Source: an uncultured Clostridia bacterium (lineage in GTDB: Bacteria > Bacillota > Clostridia > TANB77 > CAG-508). Taken from it: a DNA stretch of 64,000 nucleotides. The stretch spans positions 118,849-182,848 of the forward strand of contig CAQDYY010000003.1 in the NCBI GenBank assembly GCA_948777935.1, read 5' to 3'. A model generated the notes under the pieces. It saw nothing but the letters and a program-made list of their open reading frames with translations. It did not search any database and had not been told where the DNA came from. The position numbers and the translations under genes were made by a program. Below are positions 1-10,146 of this stretch, in pieces; position 1 is the stretch's first letter, and the number at the start of each line of letters is the position of its first letter.

Positions 1-231
1 GCTGTAGCAAAAGAAGGAGAACAATACAAATATTATAAGAGTATAAATCCAAGTTCGAGTAGTGAAAATAGTAATCTTATAAGAAAATTTAAAAAAACAG
101 ATTGTGTTTGGTGTTTACGATCTGCTAGTTATGATAGTGTTAATAATTTTTGCTTTATTAGCAGAGTAGGAAAAATTTTTTCTGATGGTGCTAGTGGTAG
201 TAGAAGTATTGCTCCAGGGTTTGCAATTTAA
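1..231 (+). CDS. C-terminal end of a DUF6273-like protein (partial)
   Basis: The reading frame is open from the first base and ends with TAA. The 76 visible residues include CVWCLRSASYDS, then a short variable stretch and the ending SRSIAPGFAI. This resembles the end of DUF6273 domains, which usually read WWLRSP...GVRPA at the same places. DUF6273 modules are common at the C-terminus of secreted or surface proteins of gut Firmicutes and their biochemical role is not established. The N-terminus lies outside the window, so signal peptide and other domains cannot be judged. A terminator follows directly. The match to DUF6273 is by pattern memory only. Confidence 0.6.
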   Translation, partial: AVAKEGEQYKYYKSINPSSSSENSNLIRKFKKTDCVWCLRSASYDSVNNFCFISRVGKIFSDGASGSRSIAPGFAI

Positions 232-240
232 AGCAATATT

Positions 241-278
241 AAAAGCTTAAGTAGAGTTAATTGTACTTAGGCTTTTTT
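241..278 (+). terminator. Rho-independent terminator
   Basis: AAGC-TTAAGTA pairs with TACTTA-GGCTT around a short loop and is followed by TTTTTT. It closes the DUF6273-like gene. Confidence 0.75.
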
Positions 279-309
279 CATAAAAGTTAAAATTTCTTTA
301 TTGTACATA

Positions 310-337
310 TTCCAAAACCAAAAAAATGTGATATAAT
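310..337 (+). promoter_or_regulatory. Promoter of the SNF2 helicase gene
   Basis: A perfect -10 TATAAT at 332-337 is preceded by TGTGA. A weak -35 (TTCCAA, 310-315) lies 16 bp upstream. The start codon follows at 366 after AAAAGGGG. Confidence 0.6.
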
Positions 338-365
338 GGTAAATCATATTAAAAGGGGAATAAAC

Positions 366-3300
366 ATGTATATTAATCAAAGAGTAGTAAGAGAAATATA
401 TGAAGAAGCAGGAATAGAACGACTATCTAGAGCAAGGAAATATGTAAAAGAAAAACGAGTCTACATAGAAAAAATATCATATGAAGACAGAAATAATTTT
501 TCTATTTTTGCAGAAATAGAAGGGAACTATGATGATTATAGAGTAACAATATATGTAAAAAATGGAGAACTAGAACAAGCTAAATGTGAATGCGAAGATT
601 ACCATAAACATTATGCAGCATGCAAGCATATTGTAGCAGCTTTACTAGAAGTTGATGGAAACACAAAATATGATAAAAATAATTATACACAAAAAGGGAA
701 AAAATATACAGATTTTAAAGACCTATTAAATACATTTTATGAAGATGAAATGAAACTGATAGATGAACCTAAAGAGAAAAAAGAAAATTCATTAGATAAG
801 AATATAAATATTATACCAAAACTGATATATAATATATATGCAAATGAATTAAGTGTAGAGTTTAAAATAGGAACAAAAAAGCAATTATACAAATTAAAAG
901 ACATAACAGAATTTTATGATAATATGATGAATAAACAAACATATAGATATGGAGCAAAATTAGAATTTATACATGAAGAAGAATCTTTTTTAGAAGAAGC
1001 AAAACCAATACTAAAATTCATATTAAAACATGCAGAAACCATAAAATATGTAAATAGTAATGCAAACAGTAGATATAGATATTTTGGAAAAGTATTAAAT
1101 TCAAATAGTATAATATTAACCAATACAGCAATAGACGAACTATTTGAAATATTAAAAGGACAAGAAATTGTATTAGAACAATCATATAATTTAGAAACAA
1201 TAACATTAATAGACAAACAGCCAGATATAAAATTCAAATTAGAAAAAGTAGAAGGAAGTGAATATTCTTTAAATTGTAATATAGAATCACATAACGATTA
1301 CGAAATAATACGAGGAAAAGAATATGTATATTTTTTATATAAAGAAGGCTTATACCGTTGCACAAAAAAGTACCAAGAAACCACGCTAAAACTATTAGAT
1401 GCATATAAAAGAAACTATACAACAAAAATGAGATTCTCTAAAGAAGAAATTCCCAATTTCTTCTCTATAATACTGCCAAAAGCAAGAGAAAGCATAGATC
1501 TAGGAGAACTAGATGAAGAAGAAATACAAAAGTATATGCCAGAAAAATTAGGAGTAAAAGTATTTTTAGAATTTAACGATAAAAACTATATAATAGCAAA
1601 AGTAAAATTCTGTTATGGAGAAGAAGAATTTAATCCATTACAAGAAAATCCTAATATACCAAGGAGTACACTAGAAGAAGCAGAAAATTTAAACATGTTT
1701 AGAAAAACTGGATTTATGTTAGATAACAAAAAGTTTGAATTTATATTAATAGATGACGAAAAAATATATGACTTCTTATCAGAAGGCATAAACGAATATA
1801 TGCAAAAATTTGAAGTATTAGCATCAGAAGATTTTAGCAGTAAACAGATAAAAAAGCCTAAAATGACAGCATTAGGAGTAAAAATAGAAAACAACCTATT
1901 AAACGTAAATTTAGAAAGCCTAAACTTTGATAAAAATGAATTAAAAGAAATTCTTACAAAATACACATTAAAAAAGAAATATCATAGGTTAAAAAATGGA
2001 GATTTTTTATCATTAGAGCAAAATGAAGACATAGATTTTCTAGAAAACTTAATGCAAGGTAGTGAAATAGGCTACAAACAACTAGAAGATGGAAATATAA
2101 AACTACCAGTATATAGGAGCTTATACTTAAATAGAATTCTAGAAAAAATTGATAATACAACTATAAAAAAAGATGAGAAATATAAAAAGATAGTAGAAAA
2201 TATAGAAGACAAAACAGATATACAAGAATTAAAAATACCAAAAAGCTTAAAAAATACACTAAGACAATATCAAAAAGTAGGATTCAAATGGCTAAAAACA
2301 TTAGATGAATATGGGTTTGGTGGAGTATTAGCAGATGACATGGGACTTCGGAAAAACCCTACAAGTAATATCACTTATACTATCATATAAAGAAAACACA
2401 AAACAAGATAAAAAACCAGTTATAGTAGTATGTCCAAGTTCACTTAGTCTAAACTGGAAAGCCGAAATAGAAAAATTTGCAAACAGCATCAAAACAATAG
2501 TAATAGGCGGAAATGCTACATATAGAGAACAACAAATAGAAGAAATTCCAAATGCAGATGTTGTAATTACTTCATACGACTTATTAAAAAGAGATATAGA
2601 AACATATAAAAAACATAATTATGAATTTAGCTACATAATTGCAGATGAAGCACAATATATGAAAAATAGTAATACACTAAATGCAAAAGCAGTAAAAGAG
2701 TTAAACGCAAAAACAAGATTTGCTCTAACAGGAACACCAATAGAAAACTCATTATCAGAACTGTGGTCAATATTTGATTTTTTAATGCCAGGATATCTAT
2801 TTTCATATAAAAAATTTAAAGATGAATATGAAATGCCAATAGTAAGAGAGCAAAACGAAGAAGCAATGAATAAACTTAGAATGTTGATAGAACCATTTAT
2901 ATTAAGAAGAACAAAAAAAGAAGTTCTAACAGAACTTCCAGACAAAATAGTAACAGTGTTAAATAACGAAATGGAAGAAGAGCAAGAAAAAGTATATCTA
3001 TCATATTTATCAGAAGCAAAAAATGAATTGCAACAACAACTTGATACAATAGGATTTGAAAAAAGTCAGATACAAATACTAGCATTATTAACAAGGTTAA
3101 GACAAATATGTTGTCATCCAAGCCTGTTTTTAGAAAACTACAAAGGAGAATCAAGTAAGCTTACACAATGTATTGAACTAGTAAAAGATATGGTAGAAAG
3201 CGGACATAAGATATTGCTATTTTCTACATACACAGCAATGTTTGAAATAATAGAGAAAGAGCTAAAAAAAGAAAGCATAAAATATTTTAAACTAACAGGA

Positions 3301-3663
3301 CAAACAAAAGTAAGTGACAGAATAGGATTAGTAGATGAATTTAACCAAAATCCAGAAATAAAAGTATTTCTAATTTCATTAAAAGCAGGAGGGACAGGAT
3401 TAAACTTAACAGGAGCAGACATGGTAATACACTATGATCCATGGTGGAACTTATCAGCAGAAAACCAAGCAACAGACCGTGCATATCGTATAGGGCAAAA
3501 AAACAATGTACAAGTATATAAATTAATAACCAAAAACTCAATAGAAGAAAAAATATATGAACTTCAACAGAAAAAAGCAAAACTAATAGATGATGTACTA
3601 GATACCAAAACATCATTTATTAGTAAACTTTCAAAAGAAGATATAATGAAACTATTTGAATAA
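366..3663 (+). CDS. SWIM/SNF2-family helicase, one apparent +1 shift at CGG
   Basis: ATP-dependent DNA translocase of the bacterial SNF2 (RapA/HepA-like) type. ATG 366 was chosen because AAAAGGGG precedes it; an upstream ATG at 336 sits in the promoter. Residues about 74-93 hold a SWIM zinc motif (CECED...ACKH), followed by an SNF2-associated region, the SNF2 ATPase core and a helicase C domain (DPWWNLSAENQATDRAYRIGQ). The frame breaks at codon CGG 2349-2351, exactly inside motif I. Read straight, it gives MGLRKNP and stops at 2390 (674 aa). Dropping C2349 gives DDMGLGKTLQ and a 1098-aa protein of normal family length. The glycine here is a conserved residue of the ATP-binding loop. It could be a pseudogene or an assembly error, but the identical break recurs in other genes of the window. 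Confidence 0.9.
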
Positions 3664-3674
3664 AATAAGGTAAA

Positions 3675-3822
3675 AGAACCCCCAGCCCACTTCGTGGACA
3701 GCCCCCTTAGGTAAAGGGGCCATTACTCTACTGTTTTAGACTAGCACAGTAATTTTGAAATGTAGAGAAAAGCCTCCTTTATTTAAGGGAGGTGGCAAGG
3801 CGTAGCCTTGACGGAGGGTTCT
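3675..3822 (+). repeat. Dispersed MITE-like repeat, copy 1
   Basis: A 148-bp block starting AGAACCCCCAGCC and ending ACGGAGGGTTCT, so its ends are imperfect inverted repeats. Internal hairpins include a CCCCTT/AAGGGG arm and CCTCCTTTA/TAAGGGAGG. A close second copy lies at 13221-13372. It contains no ORF. Confidence 0.8.
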
Positions 3823-3869
3823 TATAGCCTAAATATAGGTAAACCATTATTTAAATTAAGGAGCAAAAT

Positions 3870-5318
3870 ATGAACCAAACAGTAACAATAATAGGTGGAG
3901 GGCTTGCAGGGTGTGAAGCAGCATATCAAATTGCAAAAAAAGGATATAAAGTAAAATTATATGAAATGAAACCAACAAAATTTTCTAATGCACATTCAAA
4001 TAAAAACTTAGCAGAAATAGTATGTAGTAACTCATTTAAATCAAATTTGCATACAAATGCATGTGGACTATTAAAAGAAGAGCTACGTATGTTAGATTCT
4101 TTATTAATACAATGTGCAGATAAAACAAGTGTGCCAGCAGGGCAAGCCTTAGCAGTAGATAGAGACAAATTTTCAGAGTTAGTAACAAAAGAAATAAAAC
4201 AAAACCCAAATATAGAAATAATAAATGAAGAATATATAGGAACAGATTTGACATGTAGGGGCACCGTTTGTGGGAACACTTCTTTGGACACGACACCACT
4301 GTGCCCTAAAACTTCAGAGGCTAAGCTAAATACCAATTCATATAACCCCAATATTACCATAATAGCAACAGGGCCATTAACATCAGATGAATTTGCAAAA
4401 AACATACTAAAAATAACAGGAGAAGAGGATCTATACTTCTATGATGCAGCAGCACCAATAGTAACAAAAGAAAGCATAGATATGAACATTGCATTCTATG
4501 GAGACCGTTATGAACAAGAAAGAGGAAAAGAAGAAGATATAGATTCATGGAAAAGGCGAATATCAAATATAAAAGCAAGCTATATTAATTTACCAATGAA
4601 CAAAGAAGAATATGAAGAATTTGTAAAAGAACTAGTAAATGCAGAAATTGTAACATTACATGAATTTGAAAAAAGAGAAATATTTGAAGGATGTATGCCA
4701 ATAGAAATAATGGCAAAAAGGGGGCAAGACACGCTACGCTTTGGTCCATTAAAACCAGTAGGCTTTACAGACTTAAGAACAGGATTTAGACCATATGCTA
4801 TCGTCCAACTAAGACAAGATGATGTAAATGGAACAATATACAATTTAGTAGGATTTCAAACAAACCTAAAATTTGGAGAACAAAAAAGAGTATTTTCTAA
4901 TATTCCAGGTTTAAAAAATGCAGAATTTGTAAAATATGGAGTAATGCATAGAAACACATATATTAATGGAGGAAAATTATTAGATAATACATATTGCTTA
5001 AAGAAAAATCCCAATATTTACTTTGCAGGGCAAATAACAGGAGTAGAGGGGTATGTAGAATCAATTAGTTCTGGAATGGTAGTAGGGCTTAATGTAGTAA
5101 ATAGATTACAAGGAAGAGAAAGAATACAATTTCCAAAAACAACAATGATAGGAGCATTAGCAAACTATATAAGTACCGAAAACGAGAAATTTCAACCAAT
5201 GAATGCAAATTTTGGAATATTGCCAGAATTAGCAGAAAAAATAAGAGATAAAAAATTGAAGTATACATATCTTGCAGATAGAGCAATAGAAGAAATTGAA
5301 AAATTATGTAAACTATAA
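3870..5318 (+). CDS. trmFO: Methylenetetrahydrofolate-tRNA-(uracil-54) methyltransferase TrmFO
   Basis: A folate- and FAD-dependent enzyme that makes ribothymidine at U54 in the T-loop of tRNAs. The N-terminus has the dinucleotide-binding motif GGGLAGCEAAYQIAKKG (residues about 9-25). Conserved TrmFO blocks follow: HSNKNLAEIVCSNSFKSN, GPLTSDEF, YGDRYEQERGKEED, CMPIEIMAKRGQDTLRFGP and GQITGVEGYVES near the C-terminus. An AAGGAG site precedes ATG 3870. At 482 aa it is about 45 residues longer than the usual 435-440. The surplus is a cysteine/threonine-rich stretch at about residues 129-162 that corresponds to a dispersed DNA repeat, yet the frame stays open and the flanking motifs align. Function is likely intact because the insert falls between conserved blocks. 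Confidence 0.93.
   Translation: MNQTVTIIGGGLAGCEAAYQIAKKGYKVKLYEMKPTKFSNAHSNKNLAEIVCSNSFKSNLHTNACGLLKEELRMLDSLLIQCADKTSVPAGQALAVDRDKFSELVTKEIKQNPNIEIINEEYIGTDLTCRGTVCGNTSLDTTPLCPKTSEAKLNTNSYNPNITIIATGPLTSDEFAKNILKITGEEDLYFYDAAAPIVTKESIDMNIAFYGDRYEQERGKEEDIDSWKRRISNIKASYINLPMNKEEYEEFVKELVNAEIVTLHEFEKREIFEGCMPIEIMAKRGQDTLRFGPLKPVGFTDLRTGFRPYAIVQLRQDDVNGTIYNLVGFQTNLKFGEQKRVFSNIPGLKNAEFVKYGVMHRNTYINGGKLLDNTYCLKKNPNIYFAGQITGVEGYVESISSGMVVGLNVVNRLQGRERIQFPKTTMIGALANYISTENEKFQPMNANFGILPELAEKIRDKKLKYTYLADRAIEEIEKLCKL
4254..4316 (+). repeat. Repeat inserted in frame inside trmFO
   Basis: The block begins TGTAGGGGCACCG, has GACACCACT near its end and stops at GCCCT. It matches the intergenic block 52153-52210 closely (TGTAGGGGCA, GGAANAC, GACACCACT, CCCT in the same order). 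Here it is translated as part of TrmFO. Confidence 0.7.
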
Positions 5319-5347
5319 TTGACACGTTTATTCCAATATGTTAAAAT
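5319..5347 (+). promoter_or_regulatory. Sigma-A promoter of the first coiled-coil gene
   Basis: TTGACA (5319-5324), 17-bp spacer, TAAAAT (5342-5347). The following ATAAACATAAG is identical to the sequence after the promoter at 6584. Confidence 0.8.
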
Positions 5348-5399
5348 AAACATAAGTACGACTTTGCATATTTATGCAAATTTGGAAAGGAGAAAACAA

Positions 5400-6521
5400 A
5401 TGAAACAATTAAAACAAATAGAAGAAAAATTTTTAAATGAAATAAAACCACTAGTTAATCAATTTATAGAAATGAGAAAACAAGAAACAAACATAGAAAG
5501 CAAAATGGAATGTGTTGATATTAGAAAACAAGTGCAAAGTAAAACAGATGAATTTAAAACAACATATAAAGAAATGTTAACTAAAGAAATTGAAAGAATA
5601 CAAGCAGAAAACATACAAATTAATATAGAACGTGCCAATAAAATTAGAAATATAATGCAGATAAAGGAAGGTATAATTTCAAGAGATGTAGCAATAAAGG
5701 AAACAAAAAGAGAAGGAAAAGATGAGGATACATATAAATTACTATGTATAACTCAAAAAGATGAAATAGAAAAATTTAGTAAAATGAAGCAAGAATATGA
5801 AAAGGAACAAGAATTGTATAAATCTAACATAGAACAAATAGAGGAGCTAAAAAAGGCACAACAAGAATTTGAAGAAAAATATGGGGATTTGGATTATATA
5901 ACTGAAAAAGAGATGTATAGATTAGATGCTTTGATAGGTGAAAACGAAGAAAGTAAAACAAATAGAATGTCATGGAGTAAATCATATGATGAGAATCAAA
6001 ATGTAGTAAAAGATATATGTGTCAAAGATCAACAAGGAAATGTAATAAATGATATAGAAACTATGATGGATATGCAAGAAGAAGTAGATGAAGAAAGAAA
6101 GAGTGAGTTTGAAGAAATACAAAAACAAATAGCTAAGCAAGTATTAGATGAAAAAAAGGAAGAATACAATAAATATTTAGAACAAAAAATGAGAGAACTT
6201 GAAGAAAGTATCGATAAAGAAATAAATGAAATGGAAAAAGAAAAAGAAGCAAATATGCAAGAAGAAAATAAAGATGTTCCTAAAAAAGGAATAGTAAAAA
6301 GGCTATGGGAAAAGGCAAAATCATTCTTTAAAAGAAAAATTATACCTGCTTTAATAGAGCCAATAGAAGAAGATCCAGAAGAAACCAATACATTTAAAGA
6401 AGATATAAAAAAAGATGCTCCATCAGAAACACAACAAGCTAAAAATTCAAGAGATTTTATAAAGAATAAAACAGATCCAAAACAAGAAATTAAAGATGTG
6501 CTTACAATACTAGATAATTAG
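5400..6521 (+). CDS. Coiled-coil protein of unknown function
   Basis: Not recognised as a named family. ATG 5400 is chosen because GAAAGGAG lies just upstream; the longer frame from 5319 would start inside the promoter. The 373-aa product is highly charged, rich in Glu, Lys and Gln, and predicted to be almost entirely helical with long coiled coils. It has no signal peptide or membrane segment. A basic patch (KRLWEKAKSFFKRKI, about residue 300) precedes an acidic C-terminal tail. It opens with KQLKQIEEKFLNEIKPLVNQF, which resembles the opening of the next gene (EELEFLEEIKPLIDTYV), so the two are probable paralogs. Each has its own promoter and they are separated by a terminator. Confidence 0.8.
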   Translation: MKQLKQIEEKFLNEIKPLVNQFIEMRKQETNIESKMECVDIRKQVQSKTDEFKTTYKEMLTKEIERIQAENIQINIERANKIRNIMQIKEGIISRDVAIKETKREGKDEDTYKLLCITQKDEIEKFSKMKQEYEKEQELYKSNIEQIEELKKAQQEFEEKYGDLDYITEKEMYRLDALIGENEESKTNRMSWSKSYDENQNVVKDICVKDQQGNVINDIETMMDMQEEVDEERKSEFEEIQKQIAKQVLDEKKEEYNKYLEQKMRELEESIDKEINEMEKEKEANMQEENKDVPKKGIVKRLWEKAKSFFKRKIIPALIEPIEEDPEETNTFKEDIKKDAPSETQQAKNSRDFIKNKTDPKQEIKDVLTILDN

Positions 6522-6526
6522 TATCA

Positions 6527-6564
6527 AAAGTGTAGTTAAAGCCTAATTAACTACACTTTTTTTT
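6527..6564 (+). terminator. Rho-independent terminator
   Basis: AGTGTAGTTAA pairs with TTAACTACACTT and is followed by a run of eight T. It separates the two coiled-coil genes. Confidence 0.85.
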
Positions 6565-6583
6565 GTTAATTTACATAAAACTA

Positions 6584-6612
6584 TTGATAAAAGTGTATAT
6601 ATGTGATAAAAT
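6584..6612 (+). promoter_or_regulatory. Sigma-A promoter of the second coiled-coil gene
   Basis: TTGATA (6584-6589), 17-bp spacer, TAAAAT (6607-6612), then ATAAACATAAG as in the promoter at 5319. Confidence 0.8.
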
Positions 6613-6663
6613 AAACATAAGCGTGAATTTACAAAATTAGGTAAATTTGAAAGGAGAAAATAA

Positions 6664-9588
6664 ATGAACGAAGAATTAGAATTTTTAGAAGAGATAAAAC
6701 CATTAATTGATACATATGTAAGAGATAATAATCAAGAATTAAATGATCTTGGCATAGAAAGAAGAAGAGCAATAATAAATGAAATAATGCCAATAAGAGA
6801 GCAAAGATTACAAAATTTAAAACAAGAAATATATGATAAAACAAAAGCATTTATAGAAAATGATAGAAGTGAAGAGAAAGACAAAATAATAAAAGAAAAA
6901 CAAAGGCAACTTGATGAAGCAAGAGAGAAGCTAAAACCCAAATATGTATATGCTAATAAAGCTGTACAAATAAGAAATATGGCAAAAACAATAAGTGATG
7001 TAGCATATAGATCAACAGATAATATGTTTAAAATTGCATTAAATGAGCTTAGAGAAGCTAATGATGTATATAAAGAATTACAAGAAGAGTATAATAGAAC
7101 TAAAGAATTAAAAGCAATAGAACTTTTAGATGAAAGATATAGAAACATTGACTTTGAAAGTGAGAAGACAATAGAAGATATAATAAGAATTGTCAATTCA
7201 AGAATAGAAGAATTAGAACAAGAATATAGTAAGCCAATTAGAAATAACGATAAAACATATGAAACATTAGATAATACTAAAGTAGTATCAATAGAAGAAC
7301 TAGAACAAAGAAGAAAAGTTGGGAAAGAACAACCAACCCGAGAAGCTGAAGAAGAGCAAGAAAACGAAGAGAAACAAGAAAATAGTGAATTAGATAATAA
7401 TGGAAATACACAAGAAGAGGAGGAAAAACAAGAAGATCAAGAAAAAACCACTGTATTTCCAAGAATTAATCCAGACGAAGTAGAGGTTGAAAAACCTAAA
7501 AAAGTATTAACAAGAGCTGATTTAGAAATCGAAGAAGGACAAGAAGAAAAAAGAAAGCTAGAAGAAGAACAAATGTGGGAAGAATATAAAAAAGAGCAAG
7601 AAGAACAAAGACAACAAGATGAAAAAGAAGAAAAGGATATATTAGAACAAGAGGAAGAGAAAAGAAAAAAAGAAGAAGAGAAAGAAGCTAAAAGGATAGA
7701 AGAAATTGATGAGCAAAGAAATAATAATAAAGAAGAACAAGAAAAGAGACAAGAAAAAGAGAAAAAAATAAGAGAAAAGAAAGAAGAATTTTTTAATAAA
7801 AAAGAAAAAGGCTATGAAGATTTACTAGAAGAAGATTTACCATATCAAGCACTAAAAGAAAGGTTAATTAACACATATGCATTACCTCAATTAGGAAAAG
7901 CATTAAACAAAAAATCTCTAGTAGAAATATATGAACTTTATGTAAAACAAGTTATCAAAGATTTAGAAGATACTGAAACAATAGAGGAAGTACAAACTGA
8001 AGAAGAATTAGATGCAAAAATAGAAGAAAAGTTAGAACATGAAGAGCTTAAAACGACATTATCAGTAAGACTAGAAATGCTAAAAGGAAGAGAAAAAGAG
8101 ATAAAAGAAAAAGAAAAAGAATTAAAAAAAGAAAGACAGCAACATAATGAAAGAAAAGAACAAGCAACTAAATTCTTTGAAAACATAGAGAAAAAATATG
8201 GTATGGATATATTACCAAGGATATATTTTAAAGATAAAACAGATTTAATAGACAAATATGCTAAGGGAGAAAACACGGAATTATTAAGTAATTTTAAATT
8301 GCTAGAATATTGTGAAGAACAACTTAAAATTTTAGAAATTAATAGAGATGAACCAACTGTAAAAGCAGAGGAAGTAATAGACTATAATGATTTAAAAAAT
8401 AAAATTGAGTACATAAGAGCAAAAGCAATAGACTTAGGGGAAATACCACCATATATGCAAGAAATTAAGGAAAAAATAGAAAACTACTATGCAAAGAGTG
8501 AAGAAGGATATAAAGACTTATTACCAAGCTTATATTATGACTATAAAAAATACTACATAAGATCTAAGTTAGAATTTATGGACTTTACTAACGATTTTTT
8601 AGAAAACTATGAAGGTGCAAATGTTGATAATGTATTATCATTATGTAAAAGCGTAGAGGATTATTTCAATATTTCAGGAAATTATACTAAAGGAAATGGT
8701 GAATTAGCAACAGATGAAGAAATTTATGAATTAAGAAATGCAATCCAACAGATAGAAAAAAGAAAATACATAAAAGAAAATACATACAAAGAAACAAAAA
8801 TTGTTGTAGAACCATATAATGATAGAATAATGGTATATTTAGAAGGAGAAGTAAAACCAAGAGAATTTAATAAGTTAGAACAACGAATGAAAGATGGACA
8901 AAATTCGTATAAAAATGGTCATATAGAAAAAGGCTTAGTTAAAGGAGTAGAAAAAGGCAATTTTGCAATAGTAAGTGTATTACAACAACTAAAAGTAGAA
9001 ACAGGTAAGGATTTTCTAGAAGGATATACACATATGTTTGCTAAAAACCCAGAGGTTGCTAGTAAGATAAATAGCGTAGTATATGATTTTTCAAATGAAA
9101 ATGGTAAAATACAAAGTCAAAACATGATAAAAGAAATGAAAAAATACGCAAAAGATGCTGAAAAATATGGTGTTGCAGAATCAATAGGACGAAAAGAAGG
9201 TATTGCTGAAAAAGTAAAAGATGGCATAGGAAGTTTCTTTGGAAAAGGAAAAGAAAAAGTACTTGCTTTAGGAGAAGGAATTAAAGGTTTCCATCCTATT
9301 GGAAATGCTATTGAAAATAGAAAATCAAAAAAATATTCTAAAGATAAAGAAGTAGATGGAGCAAAGGCAACAAGTACATATAATGAATGGGAAGATAATC
9401 AAAATAAGGCATATAACGATTTAATAGCAAGAATACGCCAAAATGTTCCAACAGAAGAAGAACAAGCAGAATATATAGAAAAATTAAAAAATGAACAAGT
9501 ATTTAAAGATAGAAGAGATAGCCAAAAAGAATCAGAAACTGAATACAATAGAAAAGAAGATGAATTTTATGATATGTATGGAGGATAG
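6664..9588 (+). CDS. Large coiled-coil protein of unknown function, paralog of the preceding gene
   Basis: A 974-aa, extremely charged protein with no recognised domain. The start follows GAAAGGAGAAAATAA. Residues about 1-210 are helical and resemble the start of the upstream protein. Residues about 220-385 are a low-complexity Glu/Lys/Gln/Arg coiled coil. The middle has segments ending EKGYEDLLEEDLPYQAL and EEGYKDLLPSLYYDYKK, which look like an internal duplication. Residues about 700-860 are less repetitive and may fold as a globular region, followed by a basic GIGSFFGKGKEKVLALGEG stretch. No signal peptide or membrane helix is visible. It may be a structural or scaffold protein. It has its own promoter and precedes the rpsL promoter. 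Confidence 0.8.
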   Translation: MNEELEFLEEIKPLIDTYVRDNNQELNDLGIERRRAIINEIMPIREQRLQNLKQEIYDKTKAFIENDRSEEKDKIIKEKQRQLDEAREKLKPKYVYANKAVQIRNMAKTISDVAYRSTDNMFKIALNELREANDVYKELQEEYNRTKELKAIELLDERYRNIDFESEKTIEDIIRIVNSRIEELEQEYSKPIRNNDKTYETLDNTKVVSIEELEQRRKVGKEQPTREAEEEQENEEKQENSELDNNGNTQEEEEKQEDQEKTTVFPRINPDEVEVEKPKKVLTRADLEIEEGQEEKRKLEEEQMWEEYKKEQEEQRQQDEKEEKDILEQEEEKRKKEEEKEAKRIEEIDEQRNNNKEEQEKRQEKEKKIREKKEEFFNKKEKGYEDLLEEDLPYQALKERLINTYALPQLGKALNKKSLVEIYELYVKQVIKDLEDTETIEEVQTEEELDAKIEEKLEHEELKTTLSVRLEMLKGREKEIKEKEKELKKERQQHNERKEQATKFFENIEKKYGMDILPRIYFKDKTDLIDKYAKGENTELLSNFKLLEYCEEQLKILEINRDEPTVKAEEVIDYNDLKNKIEYIRAKAIDLGEIPPYMQEIKEKIENYYAKSEEGYKDLLPSLYYDYKKYYIRSKLEFMDFTNDFLENYEGANVDNVLSLCKSVEDYFNISGNYTKGNGELATDEEIYELRNAIQQIEKRKYIKENTYKETKIVVEPYNDRIMVYLEGEVKPREFNKLEQRMKDGQNSYKNGHIEKGLVKGVEKGNFAIVSVLQQLKVETGKDFLEGYTHMFAKNPEVASKINSVVYDFSNENGKIQSQNMIKEMKKYAKDAEKYGVAESIGRKEGIAEKVKDGIGSFFGKGKEKVLALGEGIKGFHPIGNAIENRKSKKYSKDKEVDGAKATSTYNEWEDNQNKAYNDLIARIRQNVPTEEEQAEYIEKLKNEQVFKDRRDSQKESETEYNRKEDEFYDMYGG

Positions 9589-9623
9589 TGTAACAAAAAA
9601 TTACAAATAAGTCCTACAAAGAA

Positions 9624-9705
9624 TTGACATTAGAGGTATAACGTGATATAATACTAACCGTTATGGTAAAATGCTTAAAATATGCATTTCCGTAGCGGTT
9701 AGTAT
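9624..9705 (+). promoter_or_regulatory. rpsL promoter and leader hairpin
   Basis: TTGACA (9624-9629), 17-bp spacer, TATAAT (9647-9652). The 5' leader then folds: ATACTAACCG (9651-9660) pairs perfectly with CGGTTAGTAT (9696-9705), followed by TTTATTTTA. This could be an attenuator or a protein-binding leader for the ribosomal protein operon. The ribosome site TAGGAGGTG follows. Confidence 0.75.
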
Positions 9706-9730
9706 TTATTTTATAGGAGGTGAAATTTAA

Positions 9731-10144
9731 GTGCCAACAATTAACCAATTAGTAAGAAAAGGAAGAAAAACAGGAACTACAAAATCAACTGCACCAGCAC
9801 TTCAACACGGTTATAACTCTAGAAAAAAAACATTAACAGATTCTAGAGCACCACAAAAAAGAGGTGTATGTACAGTAGTTAAAACTGTAACTCCAAAGAA
9901 ACCAAACTCAGCTTTAAGAAAAGTAGCCAGAGTAAGGCTTTCTAATGGATATGAAGTTACATCTTATATTCCAGGAATTGGACACAACTTACAAGAACAC
10001 AGTGTTGTTCTAATAAGAGGAGGAAGGGTAAAAGATTTACCAGGTGTTCGTTACCACATTATAAGAGGAACTTTAGATACAGCAGGAGTAAAAGACAGAA
10101 TGCAAGCTCGTTCTAAGTATGGAGCTAAAAAACCTAAGAACTAA
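9731..10144 (+). CDS. rpsL: 30S ribosomal protein S12
   Basis: Decoding-centre protein of the small ribosomal subunit. GTG 9731 follows TAGGAGGTGAAATTTAA. The 137-aa sequence has the universal blocks TVTPKKPNSALRKVARVRLS and GHNLQEHSVVLIRGGRVKDL. Both accuracy-determining lysines (PKKPNS and GRVKDLPG) are the normal residues, so no classic streptomycin-resistance or hyper-accuracy change is present. That matters because apparent frameshifting at CGG is seen elsewhere in the window. First gene of the rpsL-rpsG-fusA-tuf cluster. Confidence 0.99.
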   Translation: MPTINQLVRKGRKTGTTKSTAPALQHGYNSRKKTLTDSRAPQKRGVCTVVKTVTPKKPNSALRKVARVRLSNGYEVTSYIPGIGHNLQEHSVVLIRGGRVKDLPGVRYHIIRGTLDTAGVKDRMQARSKYGAKKPKN

Positions 10145-10146
10145 GC

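Noticed and set aside
9651..9705. rpsL leader hairpin as a terminator
   Set aside because: The following T stretch is interrupted and lies directly before the ribosome site, so a leader or attenuator is more likely.
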